Positions 1-10,200 of a stretch of 49,355 bases of DNA are shown piece after piece. Position 1 is the stretch's first letter. Every line of letters begins with the position of its first letter. Below the pieces are notes generated by a model. The model was not told the DNA's origin. It made no database searches and saw only the letters and a list, made by a program, of their open reading frames with translations. A program made the translations under genes and the position numbers. This stretch comes from Candidatus Uhrbacteria bacterium (GTDB lineage: Bacteria; Patescibacteriota; Patescibacteriia; UBA9934; GWF2-40-263): assembly GCA_016219925.1 (NCBI GenBank), contig JACRJU010000010.1:96147-145501 (forward strand), in the 5' to 3' direction.

Positions 1-742
1 TAAGATTATGGTAGACTCCTTCGGCTGGAACGAACATAAAAGCAAAATTTGAGGTTCCCATTTCCGGTTGAACATATTTGGAAGTTTCATCTATTCTAAG
101 CTTTACGTCTGCCTTAAATAGCTTTTCAAGCTCCTCTCTTTTGTCAGGATCGGTTTCTTGGACAATTCTGTTGTAGTTTTCTAACGAAAATTTTGCGTCA
201 ATAGGTATCAACATTTCTTTGATGAAAATAACCGCGTCCGGAATCAATTTTTGGCCAGAATTTTCATCGACCCCGAGCAAATACTGCATCTGGTATTGGT
301 TTGGCGGTAAAACTTGACCCAACAACGTATCAAGCCAATATTCACCCAGAATCCCTCGCTGTTTTGGGTTTTTTAGAATGTGTTCGAGGCTTTTTAACTG
401 GTCAGAATAGTTGAGAATTTGTTTATTTGTCGAGTCCAACGTGAAGAGACGCTCATTAACATCTTTGAATATTGAAGCGGTCGAGTGAAAATGTTTTTGG
501 AGCGCCGAAGAGGAGTCCGTCATGTTTTTTATGAGCCGATCATGCATCGAATCAAGCTTCTCTTGTACTTCCCTTCTTTGAGAATTCGTAGTATCCTGCA
601 GCTCTCTACGCAGGTCATTCATGAGCTGTATAAGAGCCTCGTTGCCTTGTGATTGTGAGTTTGGTGAGCGTTTTGTTGCCAAATAAACAACGATAAGGAT
701 GAGAACGGTTGTTGCTATAATGAGGACAGTATAAAGAGTCAT
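1..742 (-). CDS. rmuC: RmuC-family DNA recombination protein (partial, 5' portion)
   Basis: I translated this from the reverse strand; it is missing from the ORF track because it runs off the left edge. About 247 codons are present. It starts with one N-terminal membrane segment (LYTVLIIATTVLILIVVYLA), followed by a charged coiled-coil-like stretch to about residue 105. The start of the RmuC domain follows, with GILGEYWLDTLLGQVLP and later IPIDAKFSLENYNRI. RmuC proteins are membrane-anchored and nuclease-like and limit DNA inversions or rearrangements; that role comes from the family. The ATG at 740-742 is preceded by TGCTATAAT ending exactly 8 nt upstream, which suggests a leaderless or nearly leaderless mRNA. 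The C-terminal half is outside the window. Confidence 0.88.
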   Translation of the reverse strand, partial: MTLYTVLIIATTVLILIVVYLATKRSPNSQSQGNEALIQLMNDLRRELQDTTNSQRREVQEKLDSMHDRLIKNMTDSSSALQKHFHSTASIFKDVNERLFTLDSTNKQILNYSDQLKSLEHILKNPKQRGILGEYWLDTLLGQVLPPNQYQMQYLLGVDENSGQKLIPDAVIFIKEMLIPIDAKFSLENYNRIVQETDPDKREELEKLFKADVKLRIDETSKYVQPEMGTSNFAFMFVPAEGVYHNL

Positions 743-750
743 ACCCGCGC

Positions 751-759
751 ATTATAGCA
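751..759 (-). promoter_or_regulatory. Extended -10 promoter of rmuC (leaderless geometry)
   Basis: Read on the minus strand, TGCTATAAT is a perfect -10 hexamer with the TGn extension. Eight bases separate it from the rmuC ATG, so transcription should start at or within about 2 nt of the start codon. I see no convincing -35 box and no Shine-Dalgarno. Confidence 0.6.
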
Positions 760-796
760 GGTATTTGATCTGCGGTTTCATTATTTTACGACTCAT

Positions 797-871
797 GTCC
801 TCGTAGCTCAACGGATAGAGCAACAGCGTCCTAAGCTGGGGATGTAGGTTCAATTCCTGCCGGGGACACCA
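797..871 (+). tRNA. tRNA-Arg(CCU)
   Basis: The cloverleaf is complete. The acceptor stem GTCCTCG pairs with CGGGGAC (one T-G pair), the D-arm is GCTC/GAGC, and the anticodon loop GTCCTAA gives anticodon CCT. The T-arm is GTAGG TTCAATT CCTGC, and CCA is encoded. Confidence 0.93.
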
Positions 872-899
872 TTAAGCTAGTGGCCGGTGCAATACAGAT

Positions 900-1367
900 A
901 TGGATCAAGTGCTTTCATTTATTCGATCACAAGATTTACTAGCCATAGCCTGCTCGTTGAATGAGTCTATTTGGATCGCGAACGTTTATTTTGTAGCGGA
1001 TGATAAAGGAAAAATGTTCTTCATCAGTCCAGAAGGCACAAAGCATTCATTGATGATAAAACAGAATCCTAAAGTGGCATTTAGTACGGCATGGTTTGAT
1101 CCAAACAACCACAAAAATCGAAAAGCCGTGCAGGGATTCGGTATTTGTAGACAGGTTAATGATATCGCGGAAGTTTCTGAAGGATTAAAATTGCTTTGGA
1201 ATAAATTTTCCGACATGCGGGATATTCTGAGCCCTGAGTGGATCGCAAAAAATATTTGGGGCACTAGGCTTTGGACCATTGAAACAGACTATATAAAGTA
1301 CTGGGATGACGAGATTTATGGTGACGACGAGTTTGCAGAGTATAATGTTTCACGTGAAACATTATAA
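900..1367 (+). CDS. Pyridoxamine-5'-phosphate-oxidase-like (FMN split-barrel) protein
   Basis: A 155-residue protein with the pattern of small flavin split-barrel proteins: an N-terminal helix (VLSFIRSQDLLAIACS), then IWIANVYFVADDKGKMFFISPEGTKHSLMIKQNPKVAFSTA, matching the usual alternation of a strand, the K-H-x-x-N/K-P-x-V-A motif and a following strand. Family members bind FMN, F420 or heme; the substrate cannot be told from sequence. There is no Shine-Dalgarno. The last codons (NVSRETL and stop) are written by a perfect parS palindrome, so the gene end doubles as a chromosome-partition site. Confidence 0.7.
   Translation: MDQVLSFIRSQDLLAIACSLNESIWIANVYFVADDKGKMFFISPEGTKHSLMIKQNPKVAFSTAWFDPNNHKNRKAVQGFGICRQVNDIAEVSEGLKLLWNKFSDMRDILSPEWIAKNIWGTRLWTIETDYIKYWDDEIYGDDEFAEYNVSRETL
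1341..1366. promoter_or_regulatory. parS: parS partition site (perfect), inside the 3' end of a gene
   Basis: TGTTTCACGTGAAACA at 1346-1361 matches the classic ParB/Spo0J parS 16-mer exactly. The symmetry extends to 26 bp (TATAA...TTATA). parS sites usually cluster near the replication origin. A second near-identical copy lies about 420 bp away. Confidence 0.85.
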
Positions 1368-1644
1368 AAGTCTTAGAGACAGCGTTGCTAGGAATGTTCA
1401 CTCAACCGAAGAGCTTGCACCCTTATTGCGAGGGAGATTCAAACCACAGACGCAATTTCGAGTTTGCCATGCTACTGCTGGTTGCCTGCAATTACACTAA
1501 CGAATTGAATCCTATTACCTCCGCTGTGAATTTTACGAATGCAAATGGGGAAATAATTAGTGCACTACCCTTAATAAGTTGATTTGTAGCAACGTCCGTT
1601 CAAAAACAGTGAATAGTAGCTTGAGTTTAGTGATAATAAAATAT
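1368..1644. other. Intergenic stretch with no convincing gene
   Basis: Between the flavin-fold gene and tRNA-Ala. The short ORFs listed here (1306-1500, 1385-1582) have no ribosome binding site, no recognisable protein pattern, and overlap parS or each other in different frames. I see no clear hairpin or repeat. Confidence 0.5.
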
Positions 1645-1720
1645 GGGCCTGTAGCTCAGTTGGTAGAGCGTCGCATTCGCATTGCGAAGGTCAGGGGTTC
1701 GACTCCCCTCAGGTCCACCA
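1645..1720 (+). tRNA. tRNA-Ala(CGC)
   Basis: The acceptor stem GGGCCTG pairs with CAGGTCC and includes the G3-U70 wobble that marks alanine tRNAs. The anticodon stem is TCGCA/TGCGA with loop TTCGCAT (anticodon CGC). The T-arm is AGGGG TTCGACT CCCCT, and CCA is encoded. Confidence 0.95.
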
Positions 1721-1727
1721 AATTTGT

Positions 1728-1760
1728 AAAAAGGTCCTCATTACATGGTGGCCTTTTTTA
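1728..1760 (+). terminator. Rho-independent terminator after tRNA-Ala
   Basis: AAAAAGGTC (1728-1736) pairs with GGCCTTTTT (1750-1758) and continues into a T-run. It lies just downstream of the tRNA and upstream of the second parS copy. Confidence 0.6.
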
Positions 1761-1763
1761 ATT

Positions 1764-1779
1764 AGTTTCACGTGAAACA
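1764..1779. promoter_or_regulatory. parS: Second parS site (15 of 16 bases)
   Basis: AGTTTCACGTGAAACA differs from the canonical parS only in its first base. It is followed by TTATA, the same right-hand extension as the first copy. Confidence 0.75.
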
Positions 1780-1965
1780 TTATACAGTGCAAAATTTTTG
1801 TCATTCATCTACAACATGCAATTTTTGATTACTCCTGTGTACACAAAAATGGAAAAAATGTGGATAAGTCATCAGAAAGTTGTCTTTTAGTATTATTGGA
1901 CATTTTTTCCACAGTTTTTTGTAAAAATTGCCATATTTTTTTGCTAAACTTAGCATAATAATTTG
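1780..1965. other. oriC: AT-rich gap with DnaA boxes: candidate replication origin element
   Basis: This gene-free stretch is strongly A+T rich and follows a parS site. It has a perfect DnaA box (TTATCCACA read on the minus strand) at 1859-1867 and a one-mismatch box TTTTCCACA at 1905-1913. The 61-residue ORF listed on the minus strand here has no protein-like pattern. No dnaA or dnaN gene is in the window, so the oriC call is tentative. Confidence 0.4.
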
Positions 1966-1994
1966 TTGACTACTTTTTGTGTTCATGATATACT
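1966..1994 (+). promoter_or_regulatory. Promoter of the surface-protein operon
   Basis: TTGACT, a 17-bp spacer, then TATACT: a near-consensus sigma-70-type promoter just upstream of the ribosome binding site of the next gene. Confidence 0.8.
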
Positions 1995-2013
1995 ATTTTT
2001 GTAAAGGAGGACT

Positions 2014-2922
2014 ATGCGAAGACTCATGACAACCTTTGCACTTGTGGGGGTTTTTGTATATGCGCAGTTTGCGCAGGCGGCAATGTCCTCCACAAATTAT
2101 CAGATACGGTGGGACGCACTCAGCACCGGTGGTTCGGATACCTCGAGTTCGTCTTCCTATTTTCTTCGTGACTCTGTTTCGGGCTCAGCCACTGGAGACT
2201 CGTCGAGTACCAACTATCAGGTCGAGGCGGGCTATCGGGCAGGGGTATACGATCAAGTCATCAGCTTCGATCTTTACATCCAAAATACGAGCGGACCTCA
2301 TGAGCTTTCTAGCCTTTCAGGCACCACAGCAACCATGGCAACAACGAGTGGGCTTTCAGTTGGTGATTATGTTGCCATTTTACAGAACAGAGGGGCTAGT
2401 CAGGTCAGTGCCTTTGGAAAAATCACGAGCCTGACATCAACAACGGCGGTTTTGGACCGCATGGCCACAAACGGTACGACTCCTACAGTTGATGGCTCGA
2501 ATGATTACCTCTATGCCCTTACAGGTTCAGCTCTTTCGCTTGTTCCGGTCGAGACGACTTCCGTCGCCTCTGGAATCCTGGCTTTTGAAGTCACTGCGGA
2601 CAATAACAACGGTTATGTGATCCAAGCGTATGAGGACGCCAATCCCACTCAAGGATCTTATACCGTTGCAAGTGTCTCGGATGGGGAAGTGACGGCAGGA
2701 AACGAGGAATATGGTGCGCGATCGAGTGATACAAGTCTCGCGGGTTCTTCCTTTGATACACAAGACGCCGCTTTAACGACTTCGGCGCAGGACATCGTTA
2801 CCAAAGGAGCCTTTGCCTACTCTGATCGCTCCTTTCTCACCGTCAAGCTCGGGGTCTCTTCACAGACGCCCTCAGCGACGTATCAAAACTCCATCACAAT
2901 AATCGCTTCTGGAAACTTCTGA
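2014..2922 (+). CDS. Secreted protein of unknown function with S-S-x-N-Y repeats
   Basis: A 302-residue exported protein with a signal peptide (about 1-22, ending AQFAQA). A duplicated N-terminal motif follows (SSTNYQIRWDALSTGG ... SSSTNYQVEAGYRAG), a pattern I associate with exported Parcubacteria proteins. The rest is Ser/Thr/Gly-rich and probably beta-sandwich, with no catalytic motif. The start is supported by AAAGGAGG at 2003-2010, although its spacing to ATG is short. First gene of a four-gene operon. The function is unknown; its position suggests a cell-surface or pilus-like structural role. Confidence 0.75.
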   Translation: MRRLMTTFALVGVFVYAQFAQAAMSSTNYQIRWDALSTGGSDTSSSSSYFLRDSVSGSATGDSSSTNYQVEAGYRAGVYDQVISFDLYIQNTSGPHELSSLSGTTATMATTSGLSVGDYVAILQNRGASQVSAFGKITSLTSTTAVLDRMATNGTTPTVDGSNDYLYALTGSALSLVPVETTSVASGILAFEVTADNNNGYVIQAYEDANPTQGSYTVASVSDGEVTAGNEEYGARSSDTSLAGSSFDTQDAALTTSAQDIVTKGAFAYSDRSFLTVKLGVSSQTPSATYQNSITIIASGNF

Positions 2923-2923
2923 T

Positions 2924-3853
2924 ATGCGTTGGCCCTTCCTTATCCTAGTCGTGCTCATCATTTTCATGCCTCGAGTGGTCATAGGGGCTTCTGTTTCACC
3001 TTCTGTCATTGAACTTTCCGGCAAGCGAGGTGAGGTCGTCTCTTCCAAATTAACGATCATCAACTCGCAGTCCGTAGATCAAACCTATTATCTTGGAGTG
3101 ATGTCGTTTGAGCCTGATGAAACCGGGACGCTTCCACATTTTCTTTCTGCGAAAGAGGATCGTTCAGGTTTTACGCGCTGGTTGAATCTTGATAACGAGC
3201 AGGTTGTTGTGAAGGCTCAGTCCAAAGGTGAAGTGCCGTTTGAACTGAACATTCCGGTTGATGTTGCTTCAGGTGGTTATTATGGCGCGTTGACCGTTTC
3301 AGGTTCTCCATCGGACTTGGTGGTGGACAATGGAGCGTCGGTTGAGGCAAAAACAGCCGCGCTGATTTTTCTAACGGTTCAAGGGGAGACAATGGAAAAA
3401 CTTGCGTTACTGGATTTTTTTTCTTCCAATCGATGGTCTTCGGACCTTCATCACTCTTTGACCTACCGTTTGCAAAATCAAGGGAACGTCCATGTCACCC
3501 CGCAAGGTAAAGTGAGCCTCAAAGATGTTTTTGGACGGACGATCGCTTCGGTGGACGCCAATCCTTCACAAGGTCGCATTCTTCCCAACTCGACACGTTC
3601 ATATTCTGTCGAAGCAGAAAGACCTTCGGGATGGATAAATACCCTTCAAGCACAGATGAGATCATTTGCCATCGGACCGGTGACAGCGCAGGTGGCCTTG
3701 TCCTACGGCCAAACCAACCAAGTCATCGAGGCGTCGACATCCTTCTGGTATGTGCCTTGGCAACTTTTAATCAGTGTCATCCTTCTGGCCGCTATCGTGA
3801 TTTGGCTCTTTGAGCAGGCTTCCAAACAACAAAAAAGATCTGAAAAAAACTAA
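2924..3853 (+). CDS. Membrane-anchored exported protein, DUF916/WxL-like fold
   Basis: A 309-residue protein with a signal peptide (1-21), then VSPSVIELSGKRGEVVSSKLTIINSQSVDQTYYLGV and PVDVASGGYYGALTVSG. This resembles the immunoglobulin-like domains of DUF916 and related cell-wall proteins. A single C-terminal membrane helix (WQLLISVILLAAIVIWLFEQ) is followed by a basic cytoplasmic tail, so the body is expected outside the cell. It starts one base after the previous stop, which implies translational coupling. It may be an accessory or anchoring factor for the large surface proteins encoded next; this is inferred from context. Confidence 0.7.
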   Translation: MRWPFLILVVLIIFMPRVVIGASVSPSVIELSGKRGEVVSSKLTIINSQSVDQTYYLGVMSFEPDETGTLPHFLSAKEDRSGFTRWLNLDNEQVVVKAQSKGEVPFELNIPVDVASGGYYGALTVSGSPSDLVVDNGASVEAKTAALIFLTVQGETMEKLALLDFFSSNRWSSDLHHSLTYRLQNQGNVHVTPQGKVSLKDVFGRTIASVDANPSQGRILPNSTRSYSVEAERPSGWINTLQAQMRSFAIGPVTAQVALSYGQTNQVIEASTSFWYVPWQLLISVILLAAIVIWLFEQASKQQKRSEKN

Positions 3854-3859
3854 TCGTGT

Positions 3860-6800
3860 GTGCGCAACATTCTCTTACACAGATGGAATCTCAACCTGAT
3901 TGCCGCTTTCATCATCGCGGCAATGATGTTGGGGTTTCACGCGTCTGGCGCAACAGTCTCAAGTGCGAATGATTATCCAATCACGCTTAAGACAAGCCAG
4001 ACGAGCAACCACCAAGTGATCTTTACAACTCCAACCGGTGTTTCAGAAGGACAAACGATCACCCTGACATTTTCCACATCTTTCGACACCTCTTCTATTA
4101 CCGAGGACGATGTTGATGTGAGTGATGATAGTGTGGATCTCACAACCGCTTCGAACTGTTCTGGTTCAGAGCGAGCTTCGGTGGTGATGGCTTCCGATGT
4201 GTTGACGGTGACGATTTGTGCGGGAGACGGCGGAGCGATTGCGGCATCCAGCCAAGTTGCCATCGAGATCGGCACCAATGCGACCAGTTCCGGAACCGGA
4301 TCCAATAAGATCACCAATCCCACCAGTGTGGGGACAGCATTCATCACGATTGGTGGAACGTTCGGTGACTTCGGATCGATCGCGCTTCCCATGCGTTCGG
4401 GGAGCAATGGAGTAACCGTGACTGCCACCGTTCCTGCGCCACCAAGCACAGGAGGTGGATCGGCGCCATCAACGCCACAGCCGGGAGATACGACTCCGCC
4501 GAGCATCAGCAACATCATAGTGTCTGGGGTGACGGGGGCTACGGCGACGGTTAGTTGGTCAACCAGCGAGCCTGCGGATAGCGCCATTGACTATGGCCTA
4601 ACGGCTTCTTTCGAACTGGGATCTGTCACAGACTCGCAAGCAACAGGAACGCACAGTCTTGGTGTGAGCGGACTTTCAGAAGGGAAGACCTATTCTTTCC
4701 GCGTGCGCTCCAAGGATCCAAGTGGCAACGGAGCGACTTCCGCGACGCAGACGTTTACGACGCTCGATCAGACGGCTCCGACCATTTCAGGGATTACGGT
4801 TGTGGACATCACCAAATCGAGCGCGCGTGTGACATGGTCAACGAACGAGGCTTCAAATAGCCTCATCGAGTACGGTCAAAACGTGACCTACGGTTCAACC
4901 AAATCGGATAGCAGTCTCGTAACCGATCATAGTGTCACGCTGAGCGGGCTTGCCTCGGGCAAGTCGTATCACGTGCGCTTGCGCTCCACGGACGCTTCGT
5001 CCAATACCGCTCTGTCCCAGGATCAGACTTTCGCGACCCTCACGGATGTTCCTCCGGCGAATGTCACAGGATTCACAGTGACGGCAGGGAAAAGCCAACT
5101 GGCACTCGCATGGGTAAACCCCTCTGATACCGATCTTGCCGGAATTCGTGTTTTGGAATGCACGGATACTTTTCCGAAGGATCAAAACGATGTCACAGGA
5201 TGCACGCAGGTTTCCAATGCTCTTGTGAACACTTTGACACGCACCGGACTGACAAAAGACAATATCTATTACTACGGTGTGTTCGTCTTTGATGACGCAG
5301 GGCAGTTTTCTTCTGGAGCGGTTGGCTCAGGTACGCCAACCGGTTCAGAAGCAGAGGTGCCACCTGCACCGCAAAAGCCAGAAGCACTTCCCGAGGCCCC
5401 GCCGGAGGGACCATCGGGACAGTCGGCCACGCCAACAGGTGGAACCGGACAAAGTTCTCCTTCGGGAGAAGAGGGGCAACCTCAAAGCGGTACGGGATCA
5501 TCAAGTGGCGCCACAGTACAGCCGACCTTGTTGGGTGCGGGGAAGGCGAAGCTGGAACGCGAAGACGTGGTGGTCACGGTGTCAGGCGGGAAGATCGTCC
5601 TTTCCATGGGTGCGAAGGGAACGATTGACGTGCTGCCTTCGACACGCATGCGCTTGGCGGTTTCCCAAGATGAGATTTCTGACAATGTGGAGCTCCTGCA
5701 GATCTCCATTGGGTCAGAGGTGTACCTGATGCGCCTTGCAAGTGAGCAAGGCGGAAACGCTCTTTATGTCGCTGATGTGACGACGCCATCAACTCCACAG
5801 CTTTATCTTATGGGGGTGGATGTGACGTACGCCGGCGGAAGTCATGAGTCGGTTTCTTCATACCTGAATGTGGTTCCTTGGGGGATCACCTCACAGGTCA
5901 TCGATGATGAAGAAACACAGGTATCAGGGGTGCAAGTCATTCTTGAGCAGATCGTGAACGGAAATTCTATCGTATGGGATGGGTCCCCATACGATCAGTT
6001 CAATCCAATCACGACGAGTCCAGAAGGAACATTCGGGTGGTATGTTCCCAATGGGGCCTATCGACTACAAACTTCCAAGCAGGATTTTCTGTCGTATCGC
6101 GGGGACGTCCTGGCGATTAGTAATCATATCGTCAATCCCCGTGTGCGTCTGGTTGCGGTTCCAAAAAAAGAGGAGCTACAACCGTTCGCACCGGCACTGA
6201 TCCAAACCGCCGCGACGCTCAAAGCGTCTCTTGAGAAAGTTCTTTCTACACCGGTGGCTCAAACGGTTCAACAAACGCTTCAAACGGTTCGTGAAAACGA
6301 AGCGGTTCAAACAACCGTTGATGTCGCCACGCCAGCCATCGCTGTCACAGCCGGTGCCAGTGTCTTGGTCATGACTGTGGCGTTCGATTTCCTCCCGTTC
6401 CTTCAATATCTGTTTACGGCCCCGGTTTTGCTCTTATGGCGCCGTAAACGAAAAGGGTTTGGCGTTGTCTATAATGCCATTTCCCGAACTCCGGTTGATC
6501 TTGCCGTGGTGCGCCTTTTCCGTGTTGAGGACGAGACCGCGTCCGGACCCGGTCGGCTTGTGAAAAGCCGCGTAACCGATAAAGGCGGGCGATTCTTCTT
6601 TCTGGTTCAACCAGGAATGTATCGTCTGACGGCCACAAAAGTCGGTTTCCGGTTCCCCACGGACTATTTGAAAGAGGCGAAAGATGATGGAGTATTTCTT
6701 GACGTCTACCATGGTGAATTCATCAAGGTGACGGAAAAGGATGCCGTCATTACGCCAAACGTGCCACTTGATCCCGCTCAAGTTGGCGCAACTCAAACAC

Positions 6801-7264
6801 CGAAACGTGTGGTTTGGCAAGGCCGATTGCGCGTCGTGCAACACATTGTTGCGCTTAGCGGCGTCATCGTTTCGATCGCCGTTTCCATCATCAGGCCGAA
6901 CGTGCTTGCGGCCGTGATGATTGCTGTGCAGGTGGTGGTGTACCTGCTCTCGCGACGCCTTGCCAAACCACGAAAACCAAAAAGTTGGGGGATCGTCTAT
7001 GACGAATCGACCCATCGTCCGCTTTCTCATGTGGTGGCTCGTATCTTTGAGCCGAAGTACAACAAATTGCTCGATACGCAAATGACCGATGCCAAAGGGC
7101 GTTATGCTTTCTTACTGGGGCCGAGCGAATATTACGCGGTATTTGAAAAGGGCGGCTACCATTCCACGCAAGTGCGACCCATTGATTTGCGTCATAAGGA
7201 GGGGTCTCAAGATTTTGGCATCGATGTTGAGCTGACGGGGAAAAAGGATGAAACTTCCGTATGA
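3860..7264 (+). CDS. Large surface protein: fibronectin type III repeats, membrane segments, carboxypeptidase-regulatory-like domains
   Basis: An 1134-residue protein starting with GTG at 3860; an in-frame stop lies just upstream. The N-terminal hydrophobic segment (about 12-32) looks like a signal or anchor. Three fibronectin-III-like modules follow at roughly 208-300, 302-395 and 398-492 (repeated VTWSTNE...Y...H.V.LSGL..G..Y..R.RS.D), then a Pro/Gly/Ser linker at 495-550. Two hydrophobic regions (about 828-862 and 992-1030) are each followed by a homologous beta domain (GFGVVYNAISRTPV..., SWGIVYDESTHRPL...) resembling carboxypeptidase regulatory-like modules. Probably a surface scaffold. 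Its stop overlaps the next ATG by 4 nt. Confidence 0.8.
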   Translation: MRNILLHRWNLNLIAAFIIAAMMLGFHASGATVSSANDYPITLKTSQTSNHQVIFTTPTGVSEGQTITLTFSTSFDTSSITEDDVDVSDDSVDLTTASNCSGSERASVVMASDVLTVTICAGDGGAIAASSQVAIEIGTNATSSGTGSNKITNPTSVGTAFITIGGTFGDFGSIALPMRSGSNGVTVTATVPAPPSTGGGSAPSTPQPGDTTPPSISNIIVSGVTGATATVSWSTSEPADSAIDYGLTASFELGSVTDSQATGTHSLGVSGLSEGKTYSFRVRSKDPSGNGATSATQTFTTLDQTAPTISGITVVDITKSSARVTWSTNEASNSLIEYGQNVTYGSTKSDSSLVTDHSVTLSGLASGKSYHVRLRSTDASSNTALSQDQTFATLTDVPPANVTGFTVTAGKSQLALAWVNPSDTDLAGIRVLECTDTFPKDQNDVTGCTQVSNALVNTLTRTGLTKDNIYYYGVFVFDDAGQFSSGAVGSGTPTGSEAEVPPAPQKPEALPEAPPEGPSGQSATPTGGTGQSSPSGEEGQPQSGTGSSSGATVQPTLLGAGKAKLEREDVVVTVSGGKIVLSMGAKGTIDVLPSTRMRLAVSQDEISDNVELLQISIGSEVYLMRLASEQGGNALYVADVTTPSTPQLYLMGVDVTYAGGSHESVSSYLNVVPWGITSQVIDDEETQVSGVQVILEQIVNGNSIVWDGSPYDQFNPITTSPEGTFGWYVPNGAYRLQTSKQDFLSYRGDVLAISNHIVNPRVRLVAVPKKEELQPFAPALIQTAATLKASLEKVLSTPVAQTVQQTLQTVRENEAVQTTVDVATPAIAVTAGASVLVMTVAFDFLPFLQYLFTAPVLLLWRRKRKGFGVVYNAISRTPVDLAVVRLFRVEDETASGPGRLVKSRVTDKGGRFFFLVQPGMYRLTATKVGFRFPTDYLKEAKDDGVFLDVYHGEFIKVTEKDAVITPNVPLDPAQVGATQTPKRVVWQGRLRVVQHIVALSGVIVSIAVSIIRPNVLAAVMIAVQVVVYLLSRRLAKPRKPKSWGIVYDESTHRPLSHVVARIFEPKYNKLLDTQMTDAKGRYAFLLGPSEYYAVFEKGGYHSTQVRPIDLRHKEGSQDFGIDVELTGKKDETSV

Positions 7265-10200
7265 ATAAAACCATCATGCGACAATTCATTGGCGCTCTGA
7301 CCATCGTCTCCATGCTTGCGATGGTCTTTGGCGTGTTCGCATGGCCAGCGCTGGCGGCAAGCGCGCCCAACATCGTGACGTATCAAGGGCGCGTTTTAGA
7401 CGCCAATGGCGTTCCCGTCACCAGTTCAAGTTTATCCATGAAATTTTTCCTTTACACGGCCGCTTCAGGCGGGACCTGTGTCTGGTCGAATTCATCGGGC
7501 ACGTGTAACGCCAATACTCCCGGCTCGACCACAGCCAGATCTGTCACATTAACCAACGGGTTGTTTACAGAAAATTTGGGTGACACCGCTGCGGGAACGC
7601 CTTATGCCGCAATCGCCGATTCGACGTTTGCGGATAATGCCGGAATTTATCTTGAGGTGATTATTGCTGGTGAGACCTTGTCTCCACGCAAACAACTCGT
7701 CGCCGCGCCTTATGCGCTCAACGCCGACACAATCGACGGATTAGATTCAACTCAAATTGGAGGAACATTTGAGACCGGAAGTAATGGAGCTTATGAAGAT
7801 GATGCTGCGGTTATTGTGGGTACCGATGCAGCGTTTTCATATGCGTCAGGAGGGGTAGGGGATTTGCGCGTTGCGGATCAACTTGAAGTCATGAGCGATG
7901 GGTATCTCGATAATAATCTCGTCGTTGGAGCTTCCACATCATCGACTGAGACCATTTCAAATGCCGGCTTTTCTTTGGGAGGGAATGATCTGTTTGTTGC
8001 GGGTGAGGCTGGTATTGAAGGCATCCTTTATAATGACGGCGGGATCACTTCAGCTGGAACCGTTACCGGAGCTGATTTCGCTTGTACAGATTGCTTGGAT
8101 TTTGCCGAGCTGTCGGATACTCTCACACTCGATGCCAGTACATCTATCACGCAAGATGGCACGAAGACATTTACGATTACAAATTCTGGAAGCGGCGACA
8201 CCGTCGTGAATCTTTCCAGCACAGGAAATTTTGTGATTCAAGACGGAGGGTCGCCGTTGTGGACGTTTCAGAGTTCTGGGAAGGTTCTTCTCAACACAAC
8301 AACGGGCGGAATTGCCTATTTCGTTTTTGGAGCTGACCAGACTCGCTATGATGATACAGACGGGAACATGCTTTTTGATGTAACGGACGCAGGGACGACG
8401 GGGAATATTCGCATTACGGGAGATCTCGAAGTGAGAGGTGGGGATCTGACCACTAACCAAACAACCTTTAATTTAGTCAATACAACCGCGACCACGCTCA
8501 ACGTGGGTGGAGCGGCGACCACGGCTTTGAATATCGGTGCGGGGAGTACGGCTTATGCCGGCATTAATATTGGAACGGGGGCTGGAGGAAATACGATCAA
8601 TATTGGAACGAACAACACCGTTGCCGATGACACCAACATAGGGTCTGCCCAAGATCAAACTTCGATCGTCGGCGATGATTGGTCGGTTACCGATGCGGGA
8701 TTAGCTACCTTTGCGGCTAATGTGAATGCAAACGGAGGTCTTGATGTCGATGATGCGTTTGTGGTCTCTGATGGTGGTGGACTGACAACGAGCCAATCCG
8801 CAGATTTTAATGGTGATATTTCCATCGCCGATACCAATATCGCTTTTGACGGAGCTTCAACCACCTTCACCACAACCGGGGCTTTCACTCTGACCCCCAG
8901 TGGCTCCGTACTGCTTGGAGATGGAGGGGATACTTTGCAAATTAATTCGTCCGACTGGGATGTTTCAACCACGGGAGATTTTTCAGGGGTTGGAGCCATC
9001 ACCATGGACGGTGCGTTGGCAGCAAATGGCGGATCTATTACTTCTACAACAACATTGGATGTCAATCCTACCGGTGATTTTTCTGTAACGCTCGCGGCTG
9101 GAGAATCCTTTGTCGTTGATGCTTCGTCAACAGCATCCACCAATACCGATGGAGCTCTTGATCTCAATATCGCCTCAACCACCGCGAATGTCGTTGGCTT
9201 AAGCGTGAGTGCGACTCAAAGCTCCGGAGCGATTGCAGACGCGGAACTATTGGGACAACAAATTATTTTGACGGGAAATGATGCCGATGGGGAAGTGATC
9301 GGACTTGAAATTAGCAGTGCGGCAACGGCTGCCGCGATAGCGGATACGTATTCAGCGTTGTTGCGACTCACGAATGCTGAGAACACCGCGAGTGTTGTCA
9401 CGGATGCGATTCTTGTGACATCCACTTCAGGAACTTCAGGAGACATTGTCGATGCTTTGGACGTTTCAGCGACGACGATCACCAACGCGCTTAACGCTGG
9501 TCAGAATTTTATCGTTTTTGATACCACCCGACAGTTTGGCTCTGCGGCTGGAACGATCACTTGGGAAGACACCTCTGGCAATGACCTGATGACACTCACA
9601 GACAATAGTGACACTGGAGATGTTGTTTTGTCAGGCGATCTGGCTGTAAACGGCGATGACATTACCAGTGATGGAACGCTCACGATTAACCCATCTACGT
9701 ATACACGCATTGGAAATGTCTCAACACCTGGAAACGCCTCAACAGATGATGATCTGTATGCATCAGGGGCGTTTGAAGTTGATGGGACAAGTTATTTTGA
9801 CGGCGTAATAGATGTGGACATGGCTGATGCGACAACAACAACGACGTCTGGCATTTTGGACATGGATATTACAGCTGGCGATGCCGCTGTTTACGGCCAG
9901 CTCCTCACGCTTACGCAAGCCAATGGGGCCACGGCCGCTCGAGAAGCTACAGGCCTTGGCATTCTTCTTGATGCGGAGGATAGCGATGGAAATTTGATTG
10001 GCATGAACATCACCAACCAAGCGGGAACGAGTTCGGGTGTTGCCGGAAATTATGAAGCTTTGTTGCGCCTTACAAATACCGAAGTAATAGCGAGTGTTGT
10101 GACAGATGCTATTCTTATAAATGATACAAGTGGAACTGGAGGAACCATTGTTGATGCCATTGATGTTTCTGACACAGAAATCACCAACGCGCTTAACGCG

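Noticed and set aside
6434-7081. 215-codon minus-strand ORF
   Set aside because: Lies entirely opposite the large surface protein gene, with no start signal or family resemblance.
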